Assembly (NCBI RefSeq): GCF_004912155.1
Contig: NZ_STGX01000009.1
Span: 145,984 to 209,983, forward strand
Source of the DNA: Glycomyces paridis
GTDB taxonomy: Bacteria > Actinomycetota > Actinomycetes > Mycobacteriales > Micromonosporaceae
Direction: 5' to 3'
Length of the DNA: 64,000 nucleotides
This document shows, in pieces, positions 18,073 to 26,249 of this stretch. Made by a program: the position numbers and the translations under genes. The notes under the pieces were generated by a model, which saw nothing but the letters and a program-made list of their open reading frames with translations, was not told where the DNA came from and did not search any database. The number at the start of each line of letters is the position of its first letter. Position 1 is the first letter of the stretch.

Positions 18073-18169
18073 CCGAGCGGGCCCCGCCCCGACCGGTGCC
18101 GAGCCCCGGACCGGTGTGGGCCGCCGTGGCGCCGACTCGCGCGGGACCGGGCCACCGGCGCGATGAGGA

Positions 18170-18175
18170 TAGAAT
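18170..18175 (+). promoter_or_regulatory. Candidate -10 TAGAAT for the fused glycosyltransferase gene
   Basis: TAGAAT lies about 100 bases upstream of ATG 18275 in the divergent promoter region. No convincing -35 hexamer is visible 17 bases upstream. Confidence 0.35.
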
Positions 18176-18274
18176 GGCGACCCCGGCGCCCGGAGTTGTT
18201 CACCTCGAGTTCAACCGCAGTCTCCGCGCGCCGCACGTCAGCCGGACACCCACAATTGAGGCCATTCACCATTC

Positions 18275-21200
18275 ATGTCGGAACCACTGCGCAACGGCGG
18301 CACCCCTGCCCGGTCCACCGCCGGCCCTGAACGCGAAGCCCGGCTCGCCGCCTTCCTCCGCGAGCACCGGGACCGACTCCTCCGCGCCGACCCGGCGGCA
18401 CTCGTCGAAGCCGTCGTGCGCGGCGGCTCCGACCTGGGGCGCTTCGCCCTCGCCGCCAAGGTCAACCCCTCCGACCCCGCCCGGGCCCTCGGGACGGCCA
18501 TCCCCCTGGGCGAGTTGCCCGACACGGCCCGGCCCGAAGCGCTCCGCGACCTCGCCGAAGCGCTCGCCCGGCGGCCCCGCTCCCGGTTCGACCTCGCCCA
18601 CGCCCTCGACCTCTACCGCCTCGCCGAGGCCATGGAAGGCCCCGAACCGGTCCCCGATCGCCACCGCTCGCTGCACGCGCAGTTGATCCTGCTCGTCGAC
18701 CCCGCCGACCGCGCCGCGATCGAGCGCCTCGACACCGACCCCCACGCCCGCGCCGCGCTCCGCTCGGACCTGGCCCACCCGCACCACGGCGGCGAGGCCG
18801 CGTCGTTCCTCGCCGCGTTCGGCGACTTCGCGGGCTGGGACGACCTCGAACTCGACCCGGACGGCTCGGCGCCGCTCCTCGACCGCCTCCGCGGCACCGC
18901 GCCCGCCTCCTCGGTCGAGGGCGGACCGCTCGTCTCGGTGCTCATGACCTGCCGCGACCCAGGACCCGAGCTGCTCACCGCCGTCCGCTCGGTCGCGGCC
19001 CAGACCTGGAGCGCATGGGAACTCCTCCTCGTCGACGACGGCACCACCGACCCCGAGGCGCGGGCCCGCCTCGCCGCGGCCTTGTCCGACCCGAGGATCC
19101 GGCTCCTGCGCCGCCCCGAGAGCGGCGGCACCTACCGCGCCCGCAACCAGGGCCTCGCCGAGGCCGCCGGCGAGTTCGTCACCGGTCTCGACTCCGACGA
19201 CTGGGCCCACCCCCGATGGCTGGAGCAGCAGGTCGCACCGCTGCTGGCCGACCCGGAACTGGTCATGACCCAGTCCCTGGGCGTCCGCGCCGACGCCGAC
19301 CTGCGCCTGGTGACCGCCCCCCGCAGCCGGTTCACCGAACCGCGCTCCACGTCGATGACGGTGCGGACCGCACTCCTCCGCGAGCGGTTCGGCGGCTTCG
19401 ACGCGGTCCTCAAAGGCGCCGACTCCGAACTGCGCCTTCGCATCCAGAAGACCGTCGGCTCGCGCCGCCGCCACCTTGACCAGGTCGCCCACACCATCGT
19501 GCGTCAGCGCCCGGGCTCCCTGTCCGGCGGCGAGGTCGGCGACGGGTGGATGCACCCGGTCCGGGCCGTCTACGAGTCCGCGTTCACCCACTGGCACCGC
19601 GCCGTCCAGCGCAAGGAGTCCCGTCCCGCGATGCCCGCCGAGGGCGCCGGCGCCCGTCCGTTCCCCGCGCCCCGGCAGCTGGTCCGCCACGGCGAGCGGC
19701 CTCCGGCCCCCGACCTGGTCTACGTCGGGGACTGGCGGTACGACGGCCCCGCCCAGCGCGCCATGCGCGCCGCGATGGCCGCCGAGCGACGGCGCGGGCG
19801 CACCGTCGCGGTCGCCCACTGCGCCAGCTGGTTCTCCCTCGAAGAGCGGCACACGATCCTGTCGGCCGAGGCGATCGAGTTCGCGGCCGCCGAAGCGGTC
19901 GACTGGATCGACCCGCAGGAGGCGTCCGGCGCGGCGTTCGTGGCGATGGACGCCGCCATCGCGATCGAACTCGAGTCCGACCCCCGCAGGTCCGTGACCG
20001 TCCTGGAGGGCCCGTCCTTCATGGCTCGCCGGGCCGAAGGGCTGCGGCGGCTCCGCGGCGCCGCGAAGGGCGGCCCCGCGGGGCTGCGGCGGCTGCCGCG
20101 CCGGCTCCTGCGGGGCAAGCGCGCCGCGCTCAAGCGACTGGCGGGCAAGGCGAAGCGCCGGGCTCTCGCCGTGGTGCGCGGTTCCCGCGACCGCGAGGCG
20201 CCGACGCCGGAGCAGCGCCGGGAACTCGATCTGTGGCAGTCCCGGCTCCACGGCGGCTGGTCGGCCTCGGCCACGGCCGCCCTCTCCGCTCTCGCCGAGG
20301 ACCCGTCGTTGCCGAAGGGCACCCGGATCGCGGCCCTGCGCGCGCTCACCGACTGGCTCGACGAGGACCACCACCGCCACCAGCGCGGGCGCCGCCTCGA
20401 CCTCGACGTCGTCCTGGTCTCGAACTTCTCCATGCCCGGGGGCACCACCTCCTCCAACGCCGAGGAGATCCGGGCCTTCCGCGCCGCCGGGCTCCGGGTC
20501 GGGCTGCTGCACCACCGCGTCCACGACTGGCCCCTCGACCGGCCGCTCAACCCGAAGATCGCCGAACTCGTCGACGACGAGGGCGTGGTCGTCCTCTCGG
20601 CCCACGACTCGGTCCGCTGCGACCTCGCCATCGTCCGATTCCCGCGGATCATGATGCGGCCCATGGAGGACCTGCCGCGGATCACCGCCGAGCGCACGGT
20701 GCTGGTGGTCAACCAGCCGCCCTACGAGTACTACGGCCCCGAGCAGGGCCGGGTCCTCACCTGGGACGTGCGGACCGTCCACGCCAACCTCACGTCCTGG
20801 CTCGGCGAGCACACCTGGTACGCCCAGGGCCCGGTCGTGCGCGACGCGTTCGCGGTCGACCACGACGGCGAGCTCGACGGCATCGACCTCTCCGCCGACT
20901 ACTGGTTCGGGATCGTCGACCCCGACGCGTGGCGCCGCGACCTCCCCAGGCCCCGGAGCGGCCCCGTCCGGATCGGCAGGCACGCCCGCGACCACGTCCG
21001 CAAATGGCCCGAGTCGACCGGCGACCTCCTCGCCTGCTACCCCGACGACGACGAGTTCGAGATCCACGTGCTCGGCGGCGCGAGGTCCGCCCGCCGCCTC
21101 CTGGGGACCCTGCCCGCCAACTGGGTGGTGCACGACTTCGGATCGATGTCCCCCAAGGAGTTCCTCCACGACGTGGACGTCCTGGTCTTCTTCATCGCCG

Positions 21201-21490
21201 ACGCCGGCCAGGAGGCGTTCGGACGCACCCCGCTGGAGGCCATGGCGGTCGGACTGCCGTGCATCCTGCCGCCCAGCTTCAAGCCGCTCTACGGTGACGG
21301 CGCCCTGTACTGCGAGCCCGCGGAGGTCGCCGACCTGGTCCGGTCCCTGGCCGACGACCCGGCGGCCTACCGCCGCCAGTCCGAGCTGGCCCTCGCCCGC
21401 GTGCGCCGCGACTTCTCCAGGGAGTTCCTCCTGGAGCGGGTCCGCGGTCTCGGCGTCGGCGCCGTCCGGCGGGAGGCGGCCGCCGCATGA
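18275..21490 (+). CDS. Bifunctional glycosyltransferase: GT2 module fused to GT4-like module
   Basis: A 1071-residue protein joining the two modules that are separate at 11277 and 13285. Residues 1 to about 200 are the helical N-domain. A GT2 domain follows from about 218 ('LVSVLMTCRDPGPELL') with 'GLDSDDWAHPRW' near 304. A very basic linker (about 585-640, rich in RR and KR) leads to the GT-B module, with 'MPGGTTSSNAEEI' near 715 and 'EAFGRTPLEAMAVGLPC' near 980. It presumably adds two sugars, or alternates them, in polymer assembly, as in capsule polymerases with paired GT domains. ATG 18275 has no strong ribosome site. It overlaps the next gene by four bases (ATGA). Confidence 0.85.
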   Translation: MSEPLRNGGTPARSTAGPEREARLAAFLREHRDRLLRADPAALVEAVVRGGSDLGRFALAAKVNPSDPARALGTAIPLGELPDTARPEALRDLAEALARRPRSRFDLAHALDLYRLAEAMEGPEPVPDRHRSLHAQLILLVDPADRAAIERLDTDPHARAALRSDLAHPHHGGEAASFLAAFGDFAGWDDLELDPDGSAPLLDRLRGTAPASSVEGGPLVSVLMTCRDPGPELLTAVRSVAAQTWSAWELLLVDDGTTDPEARARLAAALSDPRIRLLRRPESGGTYRARNQGLAEAAGEFVTGLDSDDWAHPRWLEQQVAPLLADPELVMTQSLGVRADADLRLVTAPRSRFTEPRSTSMTVRTALLRERFGGFDAVLKGADSELRLRIQKTVGSRRRHLDQVAHTIVRQRPGSLSGGEVGDGWMHPVRAVYESAFTHWHRAVQRKESRPAMPAEGAGARPFPAPRQLVRHGERPPAPDLVYVGDWRYDGPAQRAMRAAMAAERRRGRTVAVAHCASWFSLEERHTILSAEAIEFAAAEAVDWIDPQEASGAAFVAMDAAIAIELESDPRRSVTVLEGPSFMARRAEGLRRLRGAAKGGPAGLRRLPRRLLRGKRAALKRLAGKAKRRALAVVRGSRDREAPTPEQRRELDLWQSRLHGGWSASATAALSALAEDPSLPKGTRIAALRALTDWLDEDHHRHQRGRRLDLDVVLVSNFSMPGGTTSSNAEEIRAFRAAGLRVGLLHHRVHDWPLDRPLNPKIAELVDDEGVVVLSAHDSVRCDLAIVRFPRIMMRPMEDLPRITAERTVLVVNQPPYEYYGPEQGRVLTWDVRTVHANLTSWLGEHTWYAQGPVVRDAFAVDHDGELDGIDLSADYWFGIVDPDAWRRDLPRPRSGPVRIGRHARDHVRKWPESTGDLLACYPDDDEFEIHVLGGARSARRLLGTLPANWVVHDFGSMSPKEFLHDVDVLVFFIADAGQEAFGRTPLEAMAVGLPCILPPSFKPLYGDGALYCEPAEVADLVRSLADDPAAYRRQSELALARVRRDFSREFLLERVRGLGVGAVRREAAAA

Positions 21491-22782
21491 GCACTCGTGG
21501 CACCGGCCCCGACGGGTTGACCGAGGACCAGCGGCGCCGGCTCGCCCAGTCCCGCGCCCGCCTGCGGGTAGGGTTCTCCCGCAAGGCGACCGCCGACATG
21601 AAGAAGGTCCTCGCCGCACCGGACGCCGCCCCCGCGTACCGGATCGCCACCGGCGCCGCGCTCCTGGAGTGGCAGTTCCGGCGGGCCGCCGCCAGGACCG
21701 GGGGGCGGCGCCTCGACCTCGACATCGTCATCGTCTCCCACCTGGCGCTCCCCGGCGGCAACACCACCGCCAACGCCGAGGAGATCGCCGCCTACGCCGA
21801 GGCGGGCCTGCGGGTCGGGCTCCTCCACCACCCCGTCTTCCGGTGGGACGTCTCGCGCCCGGTCAACCCCAAGATCGAACGGCTGGTCGACGGGGAGCGG
21901 GTGGTCATGCTCGGCGCGTTCGACCGGGTCCGCTGCGACCTCATGATCGTCCGGCTGCCGACCGTCGTGCTCGCCCCCCTCGACGACCGGCCCGAGATCG
22001 AGGCGGCGCGGACCGTCGTCCTGGCCAACCAGACCCCGTTCAAGTACTACGGGCCCGACGGCGGCGTCGAGGAGGCCTGGGACCTGCGGACCGCCCACCG
22101 CAACGTGCGGGACTGGGTCGGCGACCACACCTGGTACACCGTGGGCCCCATGGTGAGGGCGGCGCTCGACGAGCACCACGCCGACCAGCTCGTCGGCGTC
22201 GACCTGGCCGCCGAGCACTGGTTCGAATGCGTCGACGCGCGCCGCTGGGAGCTTCCCGGGCCGCGCGAGCGCTCCGGCCCGATCCGGATCGGGCGCCACT
22301 CCCGCGACCACGAGCTCAAATGGCCGAGCACCGCGGGCGAACTGCTGGCGTGCTACCCCGAGGGCTTCGAGATCCACGTCCTCGGCGGCGCCGACACCCC
22401 CAGGCGCCTCCTCGGAGGCCTCCCCGCGAACTGGGTCGAGCACCCGTTCGGGTCCCTCGGCGCCAAGGAGTTCCTCGGCACGATCGACGCCATGGTCTAC
22501 TTCATCGCCGCCGACGGCCGGGAGGCGTTCGGCATCGCTCCCCTGGAGGCCATGGCCGCGGGCGTCCCCGTGGTGATGGACCGCCGGTTCGAGCCACTCT
22601 TCGGGCCCGCCGCGCTGTACTGCGAACCGGACGAGGTCGCCGCGACGGTGCGCGGGGTCGTCGAGGACCCCGACGCCTGCGCGCGGCAGACCGCGGTGGC
22701 GAAGCGGGTCGTCGCCGAGCGGTTCTCCCGCGAGGCGCTGCTGCGCCGCGTCGCGTCGCTCGGCGTCCGGGCCGCCGCCTGA
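21487..22782 (+). CDS. GT4-like (GT-B) glycosyltransferase
   Basis: A 431-residue single-module relative of the GT-B halves at 13285 and 18275, without the membrane hairpin. Landmarks are 'LDIVIVSHLALPGGNTT' with NAEEI (about 78-100), 'RIGRHSRDHELKWPS', and 'EAFGIAPLEAMAAGVP' (about 346) with the two conserved glutamates. ATG 21487 overlaps the preceding TGA, so it is made in step with the bifunctional enzyme. The three copies keep nearly identical donor-site residues, suggesting the same donor class but different acceptors. Confidence 0.85.
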   Translation: MSTRGTGPDGLTEDQRRRLAQSRARLRVGFSRKATADMKKVLAAPDAAPAYRIATGAALLEWQFRRAAARTGGRRLDLDIVIVSHLALPGGNTTANAEEIAAYAEAGLRVGLLHHPVFRWDVSRPVNPKIERLVDGERVVMLGAFDRVRCDLMIVRLPTVVLAPLDDRPEIEAARTVVLANQTPFKYYGPDGGVEEAWDLRTAHRNVRDWVGDHTWYTVGPMVRAALDEHHADQLVGVDLAAEHWFECVDARRWELPGPRERSGPIRIGRHSRDHELKWPSTAGELLACYPEGFEIHVLGGADTPRRLLGGLPANWVEHPFGSLGAKEFLGTIDAMVYFIAADGREAFGIAPLEAMAAGVPVVMDRRFEPLFGPAALYCEPDEVAATVRGVVEDPDACARQTAVAKRVVAERFSREALLRRVASLGVRAAA

Positions 22783-22797
22783 ACGGCCCCGTGCACG

Positions 22798-22832
22798 GCG
22801 AAGGGCACCGCGCGGCGCGCGGTGCCCTTCGC
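22798..22832. terminator. Perfect 16-bp hairpin, bidirectional terminator
   Basis: Arms 22798-22813 and 22817-22832 are perfectly complementary with a 3-base loop. The hairpin lies between the convergent glycosyltransferase and glutamine synthetase genes and can serve both. Confidence 0.85.
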
Positions 22833-22840
22833 TCGGCGTC

Positions 22841-23854
22841 CTAGACGAGGCCCTTCTTCTCCAGGGCGGAGCAGACGGTGTCGACGATGAGGCCGGTGAC
22901 GAGGTAGGGGTCCATGTTGGCGTTGGGGCGGCGGTCTTCGAGGTAGCCCTTCTTGTCCTTCTCGACCTGCCAGGGGATGCGGATGGAGGCCCCGCGGTTG
23001 GAGACGCCGTAGGAGAACTGGGTGTAGTGGGCGGTCTCGTGGGCGCCGGTGAGGCGTTCGGCGATGCCGTCGCCGTAGTTCTTGACGTGCTCGTCGGCCT
23101 TCTCGCCGAGGGCCTCGCAGGCGGCGATGATGGGCTCGTAGTCCTCGCGCATGGCCTTGGTGGAGAAGTTGGTGTGGCAGCCCGCGCCGTTCCAGTCGCC
23201 CTTGGCGGGCTTGGGGTCGATGGTCGCGGAGACGTTCCACTCCTCGGCGGTGCGGTAGAGCAGCCAGCGGGCGAGCCACAGGGAGTCGGACACTTCGAGG
23301 GCGGAGGCCGGGCCGACCTGGAACTCCCACTGGCCGGGCATGACCTCGGCGTTGATGCCCGAGAGGGGCAGGCCGGCGGCGAGGCAGTTGTCGAGGTGCT
23401 TCTCGACGATCTCGCGGCCGAAGATCTCGTCGGCGCCGACGCCGCAGTAGTAGCCGCCCTGGGGGGCCGGGAAGCCGCCCTCGGGGAAGCCGAGCGGCCG
23501 GTCGCCCACCATGAAGGTGTACTCCTGCTCGATGCCGAACCAGGACTCCTGGCCCGCGTACTTCTCCGAGACCTCGGCGGTCTTGGCGCGCGTGTTGGTC
23601 GGGTGGGGGGTGAAGTCGGTGTCGAGGACCTCGCACAGGACCAGGATCGAGTCGCCGCCGCGGATGGGGTCGGGCACGACCTTGACCGGGCGCAGCACGC
23701 AGTCGGAGGAGTGGCCCTCGGCCTGGTTGGTGCTGGAGCCGTCGAAGCCCCAGATCGGCGGCTCCTCGCCGGCGCCGAGGATCTTGGTCTTGGAACGCAG
23801 CTTGGCCGTCGGCTCGGTGCCGTCGATCCAGATGTACTCGGCCTTGATAGCCAT
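22841..23854 (-). CDS. glnII: Glutamine synthetase type II
   Basis: Forms glutamine from glutamate, ammonia and ATP. The 337-residue product is the short, eukaryote-like GSII, far below the roughly 470 residues of GSI. Landmarks include 'IWGFDGSSTNQAEGHSSD' (about 35-52, the Asp-Gly-Ser-Ser motif), 'WFGIEQEYT' (metal-binding glutamates), 'NAEVMPGQWEFQVGP', and the ATP/glutamate region 'GAGCHTNFSTKAM' with 'NRGASIRIP'. It lacks the GSI adenylylation segment, as expected. In streptomycetes glnII is regulated transcriptionally by nitrogen status; here an inverted repeat stands about 110 bases upstream. ATG 23854 gives the canonical N-terminus. Confidence 0.96.
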   Translation of the reverse strand: MAIKAEYIWIDGTEPTAKLRSKTKILGAGEEPPIWGFDGSSTNQAEGHSSDCVLRPVKVVPDPIRGGDSILVLCEVLDTDFTPHPTNTRAKTAEVSEKYAGQESWFGIEQEYTFMVGDRPLGFPEGGFPAPQGGYYCGVGADEIFGREIVEKHLDNCLAAGLPLSGINAEVMPGQWEFQVGPASALEVSDSLWLARWLLYRTAEEWNVSATIDPKPAKGDWNGAGCHTNFSTKAMREDYEPIIAACEALGEKADEHVKNYGDGIAERLTGAHETAHYTQFSYGVSNRGASIRIPWQVEKDKKGYLEDRRPNANMDPYLVTGLIVDTVCSALEKKGLV

Positions 23855-23964
23855 GAGGTAGGAGCCCTTCTTGCGATGACGCGGTCCAGCCCTGGGGCCC
23901 GGGGCGGGCCGTGGAGCTGTGCTGCCACGCTCCCAAGAGCCAATTTCTCGCTCGTTGATGCCGT

Positions 23965-23981
23965 GTAAACAGTCTGTTAAC
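23965..23981. promoter_or_regulatory. Near-palindrome GTAAACA-GTC-TGTTAAC upstream of glnII
   Basis: A 17-base imperfect palindrome lies in a locally AT-rich stretch about 110 bases before the glnII start. It could be a nitrogen-regulator operator. It does not fit the GlnR a-site/b-site spacing exactly, so no protein is assigned. Confidence 0.4.
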
Positions 23982-24027
23982 CGGTGCCGTGGCCGGGACC
24001 GGAGCGGCTGTGAGTCGCACTCGCCCT

Positions 24028-24044
24028 ATTTTCGGCGAGAAAAT
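24028..24044. promoter_or_regulatory. Inverted repeat ATTTTC-N5-GAAAAT
   Basis: Perfect 6-base arms, unusually AT-rich, lie about 100 bases upstream of the secreted-protein gene at 24141 and about 175 bases from glnII. Candidate operator for either gene. Confidence 0.35.
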
Positions 24045-24140
24045 CTGATTCACCCCGTATCCCCTCTCGGTTCGGTTTCGTTCTTCTAGGTGCGAGCGGC
24101 CAGACCGCTCGCGCTCAGGTACGGGTCGACGGGGGAGACG

Positions 24141-25151
24141 ATGGGACGCAACGACTGCGGCAGCGAGGACACTCGCCGCTTCAGCGTGCTCCGGTTCCTC
24201 CTCGGCGCCGCGCTCGCCGCATTCGGCTCCCTGCTCTTGGGAGCCTTCGCGATGGCGACGTCCGCTTGGGCATCAGACGACACCGCATCGCAGGGCCTTG
24301 CCTCGATGACCGACCCTCTCGCCGCAGAGGTCTCCGACATGTCGCGCCTGGCCGCGCGACTGGTCCCGCACAACCAGCAGGGACATCGGGACCAGGCGGC
24401 GCAGGAGGAGGTCACCGGGCTGGTGTCAGGACTTGCAGCGCCGGTGGGATCACTGATGCACGAGACGGACGGGGCCGTGCGCGACATGCTGCCGGACGGT
24501 GCCGGACCTGGCTTGCTCGACTTGGACGACGAGTCTGTCGGAGACGACGCCGCTGGAGTAGTGGCGCCACTGGTGGGAACCCTTGTCAAGGGAACGACGT
24601 CCATTGCGGACAATCCCGTCCCCGTGGTGCCCGGTGTCTACGAGACTGTCGCGCCCTCGACCGATCAGGTCGACGCACTGGCGCGACTGGTGACCGATGG
24701 CCTGCGCTTCGGTGCTGCGACGACGCCCGGGAGCGTCCTCGCCGACGACGCAGGACAACCGAGCCTCACCGCGCTCACAGCGACGTCAGCCTCCAACGAG
24801 GTGGCGGCGGCACTCCACGGAGTGCCCAGCGGCCGGCCGGCCGCCGCCTTCGAGTGCTCCGCCGAACACGAGCGGAGGACCGACCGGTCCGACACAGTCG
24901 AGGACGTGCGCGGCGAGCCGCGCACCGCGGCCAGGCCGTGGGCTTTCGACGGCCCCGGACTGCCCGACCTGAAGATCATCCCCGGTGGAGCCGCTGGCTC
25001 GACCGCCGGTATCAGCGTCGACAGCGGCCACAACGCTGTCTGCGTCTCCCCGTCCACCGGGGGGGAAGAGGTGTCACTCTCCCGCACGGTGATCGGGGAA
25101 TTGGGGCGGCCGCTGGACCGCGCCGCCGAGCTGTCCGTCGCCCCAGACTAG
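24141..25151 (+). CDS. Secreted or membrane-anchored protein of unknown function
   Basis: A 336-residue protein with an N-terminal hydrophobic segment (about 16-40, VLRFLLGAALAAFGSLLLG) ending in ATSAWAS, a plausible signal-peptidase site. The mature part is Ala/Asp/Val-rich with helical heptad-like stretches (MSRLAARLVPHNQQG, SGLAAPVGSLMHE, VVAPLVGTLVKG) and few cysteines. I recognise no domain. Codon use is somewhat less GC-biased than its neighbours, hinting at a different history or low expression. ATG 24141 is preceded by GGGGGAG. It stands at the head of the two-cysteine repeat genes in the same orientation, and may act with them at the cell surface. Confidence 0.65.
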   Translation: MGRNDCGSEDTRRFSVLRFLLGAALAAFGSLLLGAFAMATSAWASDDTASQGLASMTDPLAAEVSDMSRLAARLVPHNQQGHRDQAAQEEVTGLVSGLAAPVGSLMHETDGAVRDMLPDGAGPGLLDLDDESVGDDAAGVVAPLVGTLVKGTTSIADNPVPVVPGVYETVAPSTDQVDALARLVTDGLRFGAATTPGSVLADDAGQPSLTALTATSASNEVAAALHGVPSGRPAAAFECSAEHERRTDRSDTVEDVRGEPRTAARPWAFDGPGLPDLKIIPGGAAGSTAGISVDSGHNAVCVSPSTGGEEVSLSRTVIGELGRPLDRAAELSVAPD

Positions 25152-25281
25152 CGCCTCCGCGCGTCGGCGCCGGGAGCTCGAAGTCCGCCTTCGAAACTCC
25201 CACCGGCAGCAGTGCCCGAACCCGGCGCCCACGGCGCCGACCGGGGCTGCCCGTCGCCGACGCGCGGTCAGGCCGTCGCCG

Positions 25282-25299
25282 CCGCCTCCACAGAGGCGG
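25282..25299 (+). other. Short perfect stem-loop upstream of the first repeat gene
   Basis: CCGCCTC (25282-25288) pairs with GAGGCGG (25293-25299) around CACA. No T-tract follows, so it is more likely leader structure of the transcript than a terminator. The whole 209-base gap 25152-25360 otherwise shows no gene. Confidence 0.35.
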
Positions 25300-25360
25300 A
25301 GGTCATCCGAACAAGCCGCCCGGCACATCGGGCGCACAACTCAGAAGGAAATCGCAACTC

Positions 25361-25732
25361 ATGCGCAAGGTTCTCACTGTCGCCGCAGTCGCCGCCGGTG
25401 CCGTCGCCGCCCTCGGTGCCGCCGCTCCCGCCATGGCCGGCAACAGCTCCGGTGTCTCCGCCGGCCCCGTCAGCCTCGTCAACGTCGACGCCTCCAGCGC
25501 CGCCCACTGGCAGATCTGCGGCCAGAACATCCTGACCACGTCCTTCGGCCAGGTCTGCGACAACCGCGACCACATCGGCCAGGGCCCGCAGTCCGGGATC
25601 GACGCCGGCGACGTCTCGGCCGCGAACCTCGACATCGCGAGCGCCGCCCACTGGCAGATCTGCGGCCAGAACGTCGGCGTCGCGCCGTCTCTCCAGCAGG
25701 TCTGCGACAACACCGACCACCTGAACCACTAA
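25361..25732 (+). CDS. Small secreted protein with two CG-type two-cysteine repeats, copy 1
   Basis: A 123-residue secreted protein: signal peptide about 1-28 (MRKVLTVAAVAAGAVAALGA, cleavage after AMA), then two tandem repeats of about 46 residues. Each contains 'SAAHWQICGQN' followed 11-13 residues later by a second Cys in 'QVCDN.DH'. The C-G-x-N ... C-x-N spacing recalls chaplins, the hydrophobic sheath proteins of streptomycetes, but the surrounding sequence is not a chaplin domain. The paired cysteines probably form a disulfide in each repeat. AGAAGGAA lies 10 bases before ATG 25361. It is the first of three close paralogues. Confidence 0.8.
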   Translation: MRKVLTVAAVAAGAVAALGAAAPAMAGNSSGVSAGPVSLVNVDASSAAHWQICGQNILTTSFGQVCDNRDHIGQGPQSGIDAGDVSAANLDIASAAHWQICGQNVGVAPSLQQVCDNTDHLNH

Positions 25733-25745
25733 GACCTCCCGGGGG

Positions 25746-25766
25746 GCCGGCCCTCACGGGGCCGGC
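25746..25766 (+). other. Intergenic stem-loop between repeat genes 1 and 2
   Basis: GCCGGCCC (25746-25753) pairs with GGGCCGGC (25759-25766). No T-tract is present; it may protect or partly terminate the upstream message. Confidence 0.45.
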
Positions 25767-25813
25767 GCTCCCGCGGAACGCCAGAGAATCAACAGAGAAC
25801 GGGGAACATCAAG

Positions 25814-26191
25814 ATGCGCAAGGCTCTCATCGTCGCCGGTGCCGCCGCTGGTGCGGTCGCCGCCCTCGGCTCCGCCGGAACCGCCATGGCCCAGAGCTCG
25901 GGCGTGTGGGCCGGTCCGGTCAGCCTGGTGAACGTCGACGCCTCGAGCGCGGCGCACTGGCAGATCTGCGGCCAGAACGTGCTCGCCCAGTCCTTCGGCC
26001 AGGTCTGCGACAACCGCGACCACATCGGCTCGGGCCCGCAGTCCGGCGTCATGGCCGGCGACGTGTCGCTCGCCAACCTGGACGTCTCGGACGCGGCCCA
26101 CTGGCAGATCTGCGGCCAGAACGTCGGCGTCGCGCCGTCGCTCGACCAGCAGTGCCTGAACTACGACCACATCACCCACGCGGCCGAGTAA
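25814..26191 (+). CDS. Small secreted protein with two CG-type two-cysteine repeats, copy 2
   Basis: A 125-residue paralogue of copies 1 and 3. Signal peptide about 1-27 (MRKALIVAGAAAGAVAALGS, cleavage after AMA) and two repeats, each with SAAHWQICGQN or DAAHWQICGQN. The second repeat ends QQCLNYDH instead of QVCDN. The repeats are rich in Asn, Gln, Ser and Val and lack lysine, which suits an assembling surface protein. The gene follows copy 1 after 81 bases containing a stem-loop. Confidence 0.8.
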   Translation: MRKALIVAGAAAGAVAALGSAGTAMAQSSGVWAGPVSLVNVDASSAAHWQICGQNVLAQSFGQVCDNRDHIGSGPQSGVMAGDVSLANLDVSDAAHWQICGQNVGVAPSLDQQCLNYDHITHAAE

Positions 26192-26199
26192 TTCGACCG

Positions 26200-26227
26200 G
26201 GGGCGGGCCCGGTCCCGGGTCCGCCCC
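26200..26227 (+). other. Intergenic stem-loop between repeat genes 2 and 3
   Basis: GGGGCGGGCCCGG (26200-26212) pairs with CCGGGTCCGCCCC (26215-26227) with one G-T pair. As after copy 1, it is placed just past the stop codon and may set the relative levels of the paralogues. Confidence 0.5.
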
Positions 26228-26249
26228 GCTCTTCTCGAAAGGAACAGAC

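Noticed and set aside
21367..23943. Very long minus-strand open frame opposite the glycosyltransferase and overlapping glnII
   Set aside because: It is a shadow created by GC-rich codons: it uses a different frame from glnII and encodes Arg/Pro/Ala-rich sequence without any motif.
23965..23981. Exact GlnR box upstream of glnII
   Set aside because: The word is palindromic but does not fit the gTnAC-N6-GaAAC spacing, so it is kept only as an unnamed palindrome.
24266..25732. 488-codon frame joining the secreted-protein region to the first repeat gene
   Set aside because: Only the last 123 codons (from 25361) have a signal peptide, ribosome site and paralogues. The rest is an alternative frame of the gene at 24141.
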